From assembly GCF_008801405.1 (NCBI RefSeq), contig NZ_VZPV01000005.1, positions 97,731 to 161,730 on the forward strand: a DNA stretch of 64,000 bases, read 5' to 3'. Source of the DNA: Ralstonia insidiosa. GTDB lineage: Bacteria > Pseudomonadota > Gammaproteobacteria > Burkholderiales > Burkholderiaceae. Below the pieces are notes generated by a model that saw only the letters and a program-made list of their open reading frames with translations, was not told where the DNA came from and ran no database searches. A program made the translations under genes and the position numbers. Position 1 is the first letter of the stretch. The number at the start of each line of letters is the position of its first letter. Positions 9,385 to 16,862 of this stretch are shown piece by piece.

Positions 9385-9807
9385 GTGGTTTCCGAATCGA
9401 CTTTTCTACGCATCGTGCGCGCCAGCGCCTGGTACGACCTGATCGTGTCCGCACCGTTTGCCACGCCGTGGACGTTCGCGTTGCTGCATCAAGCCTTGAA
9501 TGCGCTGGCCGGTGCGCTGGGTATCGGCAGCCTGCCGGCGTTCGAGCCGGCGCATCTGCTGATGGCCAACCTGATGGGCTCTGTGGTGTGCGTGTGGTCG
9601 GTGCTGCGACTCCGGCAGGCCAGTGTGACGCTGGGCCGTTACGACGCCGTTGCGCGTTGGCTCTTTTCAGCCTGGCAAGCGTTCGCGTTGATGTCGGGGG
9701 CCACGCTGCTGGTGGTGCCGTTCCTGATCGCGGAGGTGGGTTTCGGGCTGTTGCAGTTGATGCCGGTGGGGCGCGTGCCCGCCCGTACGGGCACGCAACA
9801 TGCTTAG
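9385..9807 (+). CDS. Small integral membrane protein, likely MerR-controlled
   Basis: This 140-residue protein begins at GTG 9385, with GGAG at about 9373 as ribosome binding site. Four hydrophobic segments are seen, around residues 10-35, 55-75, 95-118 and 115-128. I do not recognise the family. Its position directly downstream of a MerR-type promoter makes it the most likely target of the divergent regulator, suggesting a role in response to a metal or reactive electrophile; this is inference from context only. Its end overlaps the convergent BON lipoprotein gene by 4 bases. Confidence 0.7.
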   Translation: MVSESTFLRIVRASAWYDLIVSAPFATPWTFALLHQALNALAGALGIGSLPAFEPAHLLMANLMGSVVCVWSVLRLRQASVTLGRYDAVARWLFSAWQAFALMSGATLLVVPFLIAEVGFGLLQLMPVGRVPARTGTQHA

Positions 9808-10241
9808 CGCGCGGCTGGAGCGCTGGCCGGTGCTGCGGGCGGCAGGCCGGCCGGGATCAGCGGGCCGCCGCCGAGCACCTGGCTGCGGGAGAGGATTCGC
9901 AGCTGGTTGTCCAACTTGGCAGGATCAACGAAGCGCTTGACGTCTTCGCCTGCGCGGCGGGCCATTTCAGCGGAATCGACCCAGCCGGTGAGGGTGACCT
10001 TGCCTTCCGGCGTGGTGTGGATGCGGATCTGGCGGGTATTCAAGGCCGTGTCCTGATCAAGTGCGGCCTTCACCTGATACGACAGCAGGGAGTCGTCGGT
10101 CATGCGGGCGCCAGTGCGGTCGGGGCCATCGCCCCAGGCGCAGGCCGTCAGCACCGATGCGGCGCCGATTGCAGCCAGTACGCCGATCTGGCGGCGTGGC
10201 ATACCGGCGCGGACTACCAAGGACAACGAGGGGAAGCGCAT
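9804..10241 (-). CDS. BON-domain lipoprotein
   Basis: This 145-residue protein has a type II signal peptide and a lipobox ending in VLTAC, so it is probably anchored in the outer membrane facing the periplasm. A BON domain follows (roughly residues 45-115), with the characteristic stretch VKAALDQDTALNTRQIRIHT and VTLTGWVDS. BON proteins such as OsmY and DolP bind phospholipid or stabilise the envelope under stress. The C-terminus is Pro/Ala-rich. The ATG at 10241 follows AGGAG; a longer frame adds only 11 residues without benefit. It lies downstream of the buf operon terminator, so it probably has separate transcription. Confidence 0.85.
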   Translation of the reverse strand: MRFPSLSLVVRAGMPRRQIGVLAAIGAASVLTACAWGDGPDRTGARMTDDSLLSYQVKAALDQDTALNTRQIRIHTTPEGKVTLTGWVDSAEMARRAGEDVKRFVDPAKLDNQLRILSRSQVLGGGPLIPAGLPPAAPASAPAAR

Positions 10242-10251
10242 CGATGCTCCT

Positions 10252-10291
10252 GAAAAAAATGGCGACAGGCCCACATGATAAGCCTGTCGCC
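10252..10291 (-). terminator. Rho-independent terminator of the bufferin-like operon
   Basis: An exact 10-base stem GGCGACAGGC (10261-10270) / GCCTGTCGCC (10282-10291) is followed, read leftward, by a run of T (plus-strand A run 10253-10259). It lies between the DoxX gene and the BON gene, just upstream of the latter's ribosome binding site. Confidence 0.85.
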
Positions 10292-10325
10292 CTGCACCGA
10301 AACTGCGCGTCTTACGCTCTGCTGG

Positions 10326-10811
10326 TCAATATGCGTGACCCGGCGCGGCGGTTTGCTTGCGCTGCCACAGCGTCTGCAACGCCAGCCGGCCCGGCCCAAC
10401 CGTCGCCACGATCGCGATCAGCACACCCCACACGAAGTGAAACTCGATGGCCGAGGCGGACAGGTTTGCCCAGTACGACAGCGCGGCCACGACGTTGACG
10501 AAGAACAACCCTGCCGCCGCCAGCCGCGGCACGATACCGATCAACATCAACGACGGGAGGACCACTTCGCCAAAGGTGCCCAGCGCTGCTGCCAGCATGG
10601 GCGGCAGCAGCGGGACCTTGTACTCCTCGGTGAAGAGCAGCACGGTGGTGTCCCAGTCGTGCAGCTTGGTCAGGCCCGAGCGGAAGAATACGTAGAAGAG
10701 GTACGCCCGCACGATCAGCAGGATGAGCGAGCACAGCCCGCTCTGCGGGCCGGCAAAGCGATCGAGCGTGGCGCGGATGCGTGTGAGCGGGGCAAGGGTA
10801 GCGGTGTTCAT
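10326..10811 (-). CDS. DoxX family membrane protein, BufD-like
   Basis: This 161-residue membrane protein has four predicted helices and the DoxX hallmark FFRSGLTKLHDWDTTVLLF near residue 45. Its start codon overlaps the stop of the preceding DUF2063 gene in an ATGA, so the two are translationally coupled. DoxX proteins commonly accompany DUF692/DUF2063/DUF2282 operons. Their role there is not established; a redox or quinone-linked membrane function, or help with copper handling or export, has been considered. It is the last gene of the operon and is followed by a strong terminator. Confidence 0.85.
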   Translation of the reverse strand: MNTATLAPLTRIRATLDRFAGPQSGLCSLILLIVRAYLFYVFFRSGLTKLHDWDTTVLLFTEEYKVPLLPPMLAAALGTFGEVVLPSLMLIGIVPRLAAAGLFFVNVVAALSYWANLSASAIEFHFVWGVLIAIVATVGPGRLALQTLWQRKQTAAPGHAY

Positions 10812-11587
10812 GGTGTGTCTCCAAGGATCGAGCCCTGGGGTGCAGGGTGCGTGGACAGCGCGAGCAACCCCGCGCGATAGAGGCCGGCCAGGCAGGCGGT
10901 CAGATCGAAATCCGCCTGCGCAGTCAGTGTTTGCGTGAGGGCGGCCTGCAATGATGGTGTTGCATCGCAGGCAGCGAGAAATACGGCGGTGCTCGGATCG
11001 AGGTCGAGCACGACGACGCGGTGATCTTGCACAGTGACGACCGCCGCTTCAGGCGTGCTGAGGTCGATGCTGCTCAATGCGATGGCTGCGTCGGGCTGAT
11101 GCGCCCGCCAGATCGACACAACCGGCCACGGCGAGGCCACATACCAAGCCCCGTCGACGAGACCGGCGCGGAGGGTGTCCGCCGGCTGTGCGAGCAGCGC
11201 GCCGAGCGCGGCAGCGTCCAGCGCCTGGGTGTGCGCATCCGGTGCGTAGTGCGCCCAGTGCACGCGCCATTCCAAGCGGGCCACGTCAGCCAGATACGGC
11301 ACGCTGCCTGCCAGCGGCGATAGCGCGATGACTTCGGGCAAGGCATCGCCATAGCGATGCAGGTTCGCAGAGGTTGAGCCCTGCACCGCCAGCGTGTCGC
11401 GCACGATGGCATCGAAGCAGTCATCGCCGACGAGCGCTCGGCAGACCGGATACGCACCGGCCAGCGTGTTGCGCAGGATGGCCAGGCGCGTGTTGCGATA
11501 GACGGCCACGCCGCGCGCGTCATCATCGCCCGTGGGTGGTGTTGTGAGCGTGCTGATCAGATGGGATTCCCAGTCAGGCAGGCGCAT
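10808..11587 (-). CDS. bufC: DUF2063 (putative DNA-binding domain) RiPP partner protein, BufC-like
   Basis: This 259-residue protein starts at ATG 11587, which overlaps the end of the DUF692 gene by 14 bases. The N-terminal half matches DUF2063 proteins (for example [30 protein letters not shown] and [15 protein letters not shown]). In MNIO-dependent peptide systems this protein partners with the DUF692 enzyme and helps recruit the precursor peptide; the old name of putative DNA-binding protein is misleading. The family assignment is read from sequence; the partner role is established for homologous systems and inferred here. Confidence 0.85.
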   Translation of the reverse strand: MRLPDWESHLISTLTTPPTGDDDARGVAVYRNTRLAILRNTLAGAYPVCRALVGDDCFDAIVRDTLAVQGSTSANLHRYGDALPEVIALSPLAGSVPYLADVARLEWRVHWAHYAPDAHTQALDAAALGALLAQPADTLRAGLVDGAWYVASPWPVVSIWRAHQPDAAIALSSIDLSTPEAAVVTVQDHRVVVLDLDPSTAVFLAACDATPSLQAALTQTLTAQADFDLTACLAGLYRAGLLALSTHPAPQGSILGDTP

Positions 11588-12440
11588 GGTCGCTCTCCGT
11601 GACTGTGGAACTATGACGGTCGAGAATGACCTGCGCGCGTTCAGCTTCCTGCAGCAGCACCTGCACAGGCGGGATGTCGGCATCCCACTCGATGAGCGTC
11701 GGACGCGCACCGTGGGCGGCGATCCATGCTTCGTAGATCGCCCAGACAGGCGCATGGACCGGCGCGCTGTGCGTGTCGATCAGCATGCCGTCTTCTGTAC
11801 TGAACCCGGCCAGGTGAATCTCACCCACCAGCGTTGGGTCGATGTCGGCCAGCACCGATTCGACTGTCACGCCGTGGTTGACGCTGTTGACGTAGAGATT
11901 GTTGAGGTCCAGCAGGATGCCGCAGCCGGTGCGGCGCGCGAGTGCAGTCAGGAAGGCGCCTTCAGAGACGGCCTCCTCGGCATCGACCAGCGCGCGGCAA
12001 TCGATATACGCGGCGATGTTTTCAATCAGCAGCGGCCGCTTGAGAATGTCCTGCGCGCGCATGACGTTGGCGCACACGAGGTCGAGCGACTCGCGGGAAT
12101 AGGGCAGGGGCAGCAGGTCGTTGACGACCTGGGCACCGCTGCGGTTGAAGCACAGGTGCTCGGATATGGCGTTGGGCGCAACGGCATCGGCCAGCGTGGC
12201 GATGGCGCGCACGTGGTCAATGTCCAATCCATCGGCATTGCCGAGCCCCATGCCCACGCCGTGCAGGCTCACGGGCTGGAGCGCCCGTGCGGCCAGCAGC
12301 GCGGCGCGGGCCGGGCCGCCATACAGGTAGTTCTCGCTGTGCACTTCCACCCAGGGGAAGCGAGCCTCCCCGTGCAGCAGGGCGGGAAAATGCGGGGCGC
12401 GCAGGCCTGCGCCGGCGCACGTGGGCAGAGTGGTCTGCAT
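11574..12440 (-). CDS. bufB: DUF692 multinuclear non-heme iron oxidase (MNIO), BufB-like
   Basis: This 288-residue TIM-barrel protein of the DUF692/MNIO family carries the metal-ligand segments [43 protein letters not shown] and IEWD in order, supplying the His, Asp and Glu residues of a di- or tri-iron centre. Homologues oxidatively modify cysteines of small precursor peptides, giving thiooxazole or oxazolone-type groups that bind copper. The precursor here is the DUF2282 peptide 29 bases upstream. The ATG at 12440 is chosen over a GTG three codons earlier. It is tightly packed with the downstream DUF2063 gene, so the two products are made together. Confidence 0.88.
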   Translation of the reverse strand: MQTTLPTCAGAGLRAPHFPALLHGEARFPWVEVHSENYLYGGPARAALLAARALQPVSLHGVGMGLGNADGLDIDHVRAIATLADAVAPNAISEHLCFNRSGAQVVNDLLPLPYSRESLDLVCANVMRAQDILKRPLLIENIAAYIDCRALVDAEEAVSEGAFLTALARRTGCGILLDLNNLYVNSVNHGVTVESVLADIDPTLVGEIHLAGFSTEDGMLIDTHSAPVHAPVWAIYEAWIAAHGARPTLIEWDADIPPVQVLLQEAERAQVILDRHSSTVTESDHAPA

Positions 12441-12469
12441 GGCGGTCACCCGGTTCCGTCGGCTGACGC

Positions 12470-12736
12470 TTACTTGGACGGCGCTTGCATCGTGCCGCCC
12501 ATCTGCGCGCAGGTGCCGGCCGGCACGTACTTCCACGACATCGGGTCCTTGTCGATCTTCGATTGGCCGGCGCAGGCGTGGGCGCTGCCCGGGCTGGCGC
12601 AATCGTTCTGGCCGGCCTTGGCCACGCCGTAACACTTTTCCTTGCCGGCAGCGTCTGCCGCTTGCACCGGAGTCGACAGAGCGCCCAGTGCGAGCAGGCT
12701 ACCTAGGGCGGCGGCGATGATGGCTTGTTGTTTCAT
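12470..12736 (-). CDS. bufA: DUF2282 bufferin-like precursor peptide (copper-binding RiPP candidate)
   Basis: This 88-residue exported peptide has a signal peptide ending at VQA (residue 26) and a core with four cysteines at positions 35, 46, 55 and 76, in the contexts EKCYG, NDCAS, HACAG and GTCAQ. It is the DUF2282 pattern, known as BufA1-type bufferin precursors. A strong AAGGAGA precedes the ATG. The cysteines would be modified in the cytoplasm by the DUF692 enzyme before export, and the mature peptide would sequester copper in the periplasm. The long signal-containing leader, rather than a short cleaved leader, is typical of this class. Modification is inferred, not visible. Confidence 0.88.
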   Translation of the reverse strand: MKQQAIIAAALGSLLALGALSTPVQAADAAGKEKCYGVAKAGQNDCASPGSAHACAGQSKIDKDPMSWKYVPAGTCAQMGGTMQAPSK

Positions 12737-12913
12737 TTGCGTTCTCCTTGATTGAGCAGGTGTCTTTTGACCAGCAAAGGCGTGATTGCCTCGCTGTACG
12801 GTGCGCTGCGGCAATGCGCAAACGCGTTCCGTGCAACTTGGTCGCCGCACTGACAGATTCCTGATACGGAAAACGAAAATTTTTTTTGGAGGGCGAAAAA
12901 CCGCATTGCCCAA

Positions 12914-12943
12914 GAAAAAAGGCGACCCGAAATGGGCCGCCTT
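12914..12943 (-). terminator. Rho-independent terminator behind the H-NS-like gene
   Basis: Stem arms AAGGCGACCC (12919-12928) and GGGCCGCCTT (12934-12943) pair with one mismatch, followed leftward by a T run (plus-strand A run 12915-12920). It insulates the buf operon promoter region (12737-12913) from transcription of the gene at 13032-13283. Confidence 0.75.
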
Positions 12944-13031
12944 CAGGCAGAACAGGGTGGACGCCAATAGATTGCGCGCGACGCATTTGCAATGCGCCGC
13001 CAGTGGCTACCCCAGATGGGCACCGCATTCT

Positions 13032-13283
13032 TTAGCTTACGCGGAAATGCTCGATGCTCTGTCCGGCATTCACTGCGCGCTTCAGCCAGTCGGGCATGTC
13101 GCCTGCGCCGTCCCAACGCTGACCGTCGGCGCTCATATAGATGGGGCCGGCGGGTGGGGGCGGTAAATCGAAGCAGCCTCGTGCCTGCAGGTCTTCGACC
13201 GACAGCGCATAGGTTTGCATTTGTTCCTGGATCCAGGCGATCGCGGCCTCGCGGCCCGGTTGTGGCGGGTGGCCTTCCTTCAT
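13032..13283 (-). CDS. Short H-NS-family DNA-binding protein
   Basis: This 83-residue protein has a C-terminal half, YMSADGQRWDGAGDMPDWLK to the end (EHFRVS), that matches the H-NS DNA-binding domain (pattern Y.......W.G.G..P.WL......G.....F.V). Before it is one helical segment AAIAWIQEQMQTYALSVEDL, as in H-NS homologues, but the long N-terminal oligomerisation coiled coil is mostly missing; usual betaproteobacterial relatives are about 95-110 residues. The ATG at 13283 has a weak ribosome binding site, and a TTG at 13325 is an alternative giving 97 residues. It may act as a partial or antagonist H-NS; that is inference. Confidence 0.7.
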   Translation of the reverse strand: MKEGHPPQPGREAAIAWIQEQMQTYALSVEDLQARGCFDLPPPPAGPIYMSADGQRWDGAGDMPDWLKRAVNAGQSIEHFRVS

Positions 13284-13431
13284 CTTGTGCGTATGTTCTG
13301 GAGTTCTGCGTCCGTCCGGCGTCAAGAGAGAGAGACGGGCGCAGGGCGCGCCCGGGTGGCCGGCGGAAAACGCACAAGAATAACAGCAGTTGGGCAGCGG
13401 ATTCGTGTTGTGGGGGCTTAAGCGTATTGCA

Positions 13432-14358
13432 TTATTTGACAGCGGCCGAATCTGCCCCCGGACGCAGCCACCGACGCAACCAGCGACGCAACCACCAATA
13501 AGGCGACCAACCCAGGTTCATGCCCGCCGCCGCCAGCAGGATGGCCCCCGCCCCCAGAAACTGCGCCAGCTGCAGCCGATGCCCGAAGGCAAGGATGTCA
13601 ACGGCAATCGCAACGATCGGGTAGATGAACGACAGCGACCCCGTCAGATGCGTCGGCAACCGCTGAATAGCGCCGTACAGCAGGATGTACATCAGCCCGG
13701 TGTGCACCACGCCCACCGTCACCAGCAACACCCACGTATGGGCATCGGCCGGCGGATGTGACAGGTTGGCCAGCGGCGCCAGCATCAGCACGCCCACGCA
13801 CACCTGGATGAGCGCAATCAGGTGCGGTGGCGTGCCGGCCAGCTTCTTGGTGATGATGGCCGCCACCGCGTAGGCAAACGCCGCACCCAGCGCCAGCGCG
13901 ATGCCCATCAGGTAGTCCGTGCCGCTAGCCGCCGCCGGCCCTACTTGCACGATCAGCACGACCCCGACAAAGGCGATGGCCAGCCAGGTCAGCTTGGCTG
14001 CCGTCAGGCGCTCCGATAGAAACAGGGCACCCAGTCCCACCAGCATGAACGGCTGCGTGTTGTAGACCGCCGTAGCAATCGAGATGGACGCCCGCGGATA
14101 CGCAGCAAACAGCAGCAGCCAGTTGATGACGATGGCCACCCCGCCCAATGCGGCAATGCCGGCGCGCTTCCAGGTGATGGCGCCGCGCAGCAACCCCAGC
14201 CCCGCGCACACCGCCAGCAGCGTGAGTGCACCGAACAGGCAGCGCCAGAACACCACGTCCATCACCGGTTGACCCGAGCGGACCACGAACCAGCCGATCG
14301 TCCCGGAAATCGTCATGGCGGTGGTCATCTCGACCGTGCCGCGTGTCTTGTCGTTCAT
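13432..14358 (-). CDS. EamA/DMT family exporter
   Basis: This 308-residue membrane protein has ten predicted helices arranged as two EamA repeats, the second beginning near YLMGIALALGAAFAYAVAAI. DMT exporters of this type move amino acids or other small metabolites out of the cell. A divergent Lrp/AsnC regulator starts 134 bases away, so an amino acid-responsive exporter is likely. The C-terminus carries a tryptophan/arginine repeat, WWLRRWLRRWLRPG, encoded by three near-identical 12-base units at 13461-13496. GGGGTGGCAGG precedes the ATG. Confidence 0.85.
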   Translation of the reverse strand: MNDKTRGTVEMTTAMTISGTIGWFVVRSGQPVMDVVFWRCLFGALTLLAVCAGLGLLRGAITWKRAGIAALGGVAIVINWLLLFAAYPRASISIATAVYNTQPFMLVGLGALFLSERLTAAKLTWLAIAFVGVVLIVQVGPAAASGTDYLMGIALALGAAFAYAVAAIITKKLAGTPPHLIALIQVCVGVLMLAPLANLSHPPADAHTWVLLVTVGVVHTGLMYILLYGAIQRLPTHLTGSLSFIYPIVAIAVDILAFGHRLQLAQFLGAGAILLAAAGMNLGWSPYWWLRRWLRRWLRPGADSAAVK

Positions 14359-14492
14359 GCCTGCCACCCCGTGCATTGGATGTGAGAAGGATCGCACGCG
14401 CATTGCCAGACTTCCATTGCTTTTCTGAGGCAAACTGATGGTTCTTGTTAATGAAATAAGGCCAAAAACGCCAATGGCCGTTGGGAGGTGCA

Positions 14493-14945
14493 ATGAGCAC
14501 GATTGATGCGCTGGATCAGCGGATTCTGGATGTCCTGCTGACCGATTCCCGTAGCTCGCTCAAGCAACTGGCCGAGCAGGTGGGGCTGTCGTCCCCCAGT
14601 GTGTCGGAGCGTCTGCGCCGGTTGGAAGAGCGCGGCGTGATCCGCCATTACACGGTCGACATCGACCCCAAGGCGCTGGGCTACACGCTGCAGGCCATCG
14701 TGCGCGTGCGGCCCATGCCGGGCAAGCTGCATATCGTGCAGAAGCTGATCGAAGAAATTCCGGAGATTGGCGAATGCGACAAGGTCACGGGCGAGGATTG
14801 CTTCATCGCCCGGCTGTATGTGCGCTCGATCGACCAGCTCGACCACATCCTCGATCGTGTGGCCGATCACGCCGAGACCAACACCGCCATCGTCAAGGCC
14901 CAGCCGGTGCGGCGGCGTGCGCCGCCGTTTGTGTCGGCTGATTGA
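14493..14945 (+). CDS. Lrp/AsnC family transcriptional regulator
   Basis: This 150-residue protein has an N-terminal helix-turn-helix (DQRILDVLLTDSRSSLKQLA, then VSERLRRLEERGVI) and a C-terminal RAM ligand-binding domain (YTLQAIVRVRPMPGK onward). The ATG at 14493 has a well-placed GGGAGGTG; an upstream start at 14481 would include this ribosome binding site and is unlikely. It is divergent from the EamA exporter and probably controls it and itself in response to an amino acid. It is convergent with the cystathionine beta-lyase gene. Confidence 0.85.
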   Translation: MSTIDALDQRILDVLLTDSRSSLKQLAEQVGLSSPSVSERLRRLEERGVIRHYTVDIDPKALGYTLQAIVRVRPMPGKLHIVQKLIEEIPEIGECDKVTGEDCFIARLYVRSIDQLDHILDRVADHAETNTAIVKAQPVRRRAPPFVSAD

Positions 14946-14956
14946 TGTATTGGGCG

Positions 14957-16135
14957 CTATGCAGTGACAGCCTGCTGGGTGGTGAACGCGTGCGCCATGG
15001 CTTGCCGCAGATCGGCAATCAGGTCTTCCGGCGCCTCCAGTCCGACATTGAGCCGCACCAGGCGGCCGCGATAGTGGCGGTTCGGACGCGCCAGATCGGG
15101 ATACGGCATCACCAGGCTGCTTGTGCCGCCCCAGCTCATGCCAATCCGGAACACACGTAGCGCATCGATAAATGCATTGACCTGTGCGGCGGACACGCTC
15201 TCCTGAAACACCACCGAGAACACGCTGGTCGCGCCGGTAAAGTCGCGCCTCCAGAATTCGTGCCCCGGGCATGACGGCAACGCCGGATGCAGCACGGTCG
15301 CAATGCAGTCCTGCAGATGCAGCCAGCGCGCCACCGCAAGCGTGGAGGCCTGCAGGCGCTCCAGCCGCAGCCCCAAGGTTTGCAGGCCGCGCAGTGCCAG
15401 GCTGCAGTCATCGGGCGATGCGCCCATGCCCAGGTCGGCAAACGCACTCCCCACGCGCTCGAACATGGCGTCCGAGTTGACCGAGACCGAGCCGAGCAAC
15501 AGGTCGCTGTGGCCGCCCACGTACTTGGTCAGCGCCTGCATGCTGATGTCGACCCCGTGGGCGAAGGCGTCGAAATACACGCCAGTTGTATACGTGTTGT
15601 CGAGCGCAACCGGCACGCCGCGCGCGTGCGCTGCCGCCACGATGGCCGGCACGTCCTGCACTTCCATCGTGACCGAGCCAGGGCTTTCGGTCCAGACGAG
15701 CGTTGTGTTCGGGCGGATGAGTGCTGCAATGCCGGCGCCGATGAGCGGGTCGTACGTTTGCACCTCGATGCCCATGCGTTTGAGCAGGCCGTCGGCCATG
15801 GCGCGGTTGGGCCCATAGGCGTTGAACGGCACCAGCGCGTGGCTGCCCGCGCCGCAGCAGGCCAGATAGACGAGCGCGATGGCCGCCTGCCCACCCGGCA
15901 CGATAAAGCTATGGCGGGCACGTTCCAGTTGCGCAATTCGCGCACCCAGTTCGATGGCGGTGGGCGTGCCGTAAAGACCGTAGGTGTAGCCGTGCTGGGC
16001 GTGGCGCCAGTCGTCCACCACCTGTGCCGCGTTGTCGAACAACACGGTTGAGCCGCGGTAGACCGGGGTCGCCAGCGACCGAAAGCCGCCGGGGGCAAGC
16101 GGTTCCGGGTTGACGAGCTGTGAATGCCAATGCAT
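14957..16135 (-). CDS. metC: Cystathionine beta-lyase (Cys/Met metabolism PLP enzyme)
   Basis: This 392-residue fold-type I PLP enzyme has the internal-aldimine lysine in ALTKYVGGHSD. The N-terminal NPEPLAPGGFRSLATPVYRG and YTYGLYGTPTAIELG segments fit the proteobacterial MetC group, which cleaves cystathionine to homocysteine, pyruvate and ammonia, or cysteine to sulfide. A divergent Lrp-type regulator begins 109 bases away and probably regulates it. The ATG at 16135 aligns with family N-termini; a longer frame adds 19 unlikely residues. Cysteine desulfhydrase activity is an alternative or additional role. Confidence 0.82.
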   Translation of the reverse strand: MHWHSQLVNPEPLAPGGFRSLATPVYRGSTVLFDNAAQVVDDWRHAQHGYTYGLYGTPTAIELGARIAQLERARHSFIVPGGQAAIALVYLACCGAGSHALVPFNAYGPNRAMADGLLKRMGIEVQTYDPLIGAGIAALIRPNTTLVWTESPGSVTMEVQDVPAIVAAAHARGVPVALDNTYTTGVYFDAFAHGVDISMQALTKYVGGHSDLLLGSVSVNSDAMFERVGSAFADLGMGASPDDCSLALRGLQTLGLRLERLQASTLAVARWLHLQDCIATVLHPALPSCPGHEFWRRDFTGATSVFSVVFQESVSAAQVNAFIDALRVFRIGMSWGGTSSLVMPYPDLARPNRHYRGRLVRLNVGLEAPEDLIADLRQAMAHAFTTQQAVTA

Positions 16136-16244
16136 GGGAGGAGCCTCTGCAGACGCGTGACCACGAAATCCTATGTCACGTCCGTAGAGCAATTTCCGCT
16201 ATTCTGCGCAGTTAGACGCAAAAATTTCTCACCTTGAGCCTGTC

Positions 16245-16721
16245 ATGGCCGCGCAGAAACCGCTCGAACTCGACACCTTCGACATCGCCATCCTCAACGC
16301 CGTGCAGCGGTGCTACACCATGCCGTTGCGTGTGATCGGGGAGCAGGTGAATCTGTCGACCGCCGCCGTGCAGCGGCGCATCAAGCGGATGGAAGAGGCG
16401 GGCGTCATCGTCGGCAACGTGGCGGTGGTGGACCCGGAGCGGGTGGCCAAGCCCATTACCGTGATTGTCGAGGTGCATGCGGAGCGCACCAATACCGCAG
16501 CCATGGTTGCACTCAAGAAAGCGCTGTCCGGCCCCGAGGTGCAGCAGTGCTATTACGTGACCGGCGAGGCTGACTTCGTACTCATCCTCAACGTGGCCAC
16601 GATGACGGAATACGAAGCCCTGGCGCGCCGCATGTTCGACGACAACGACAACATCAAGTGGTACCGCACGGCGGTGGTGCTCAATCGCGTGAAGGTCGGG
16701 CTCGAGGTGCCGCTGGGCTAA
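16245..16721 (+). CDS. Lrp/AsnC family transcriptional regulator
   Basis: This 158-residue protein has an N-terminal HTH (LDTFDIAILNAVQRCYTMPL, then STAAVQRRIKRMEEAGVI) and a RAM domain (ITVIVEVHAERTNTAAM onward, with CYYVTGEADFVLIL). It is divergent from the cystathionine beta-lyase gene, 109 bases apart, an arrangement typical of a local regulator of cysteine or methionine degradation. Its sequence differs clearly from the other Lrp protein at 14493, so the two are not a recent duplication. Confidence 0.85.
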   Translation: MAAQKPLELDTFDIAILNAVQRCYTMPLRVIGEQVNLSTAAVQRRIKRMEEAGVIVGNVAVVDPERVAKPITVIVEVHAERTNTAAMVALKKALSGPEVQQCYYVTGEADFVLILNVATMTEYEALARRMFDDNDNIKWYRTAVVLNRVKVGLEVPLG

Positions 16722-16862
16722 CGCTGTACGGCCCACCGCCTGCGCAAGGCGTCAATACGGGGATGAGGCTATAGTGCCCGAGCACGCCGCCTGATAAGGT
16801 TCGCGCGCCGATAACACGTACGCCGGCACAACCGGCGTCCAGAAGGTACCAAAGGAGCTCCT

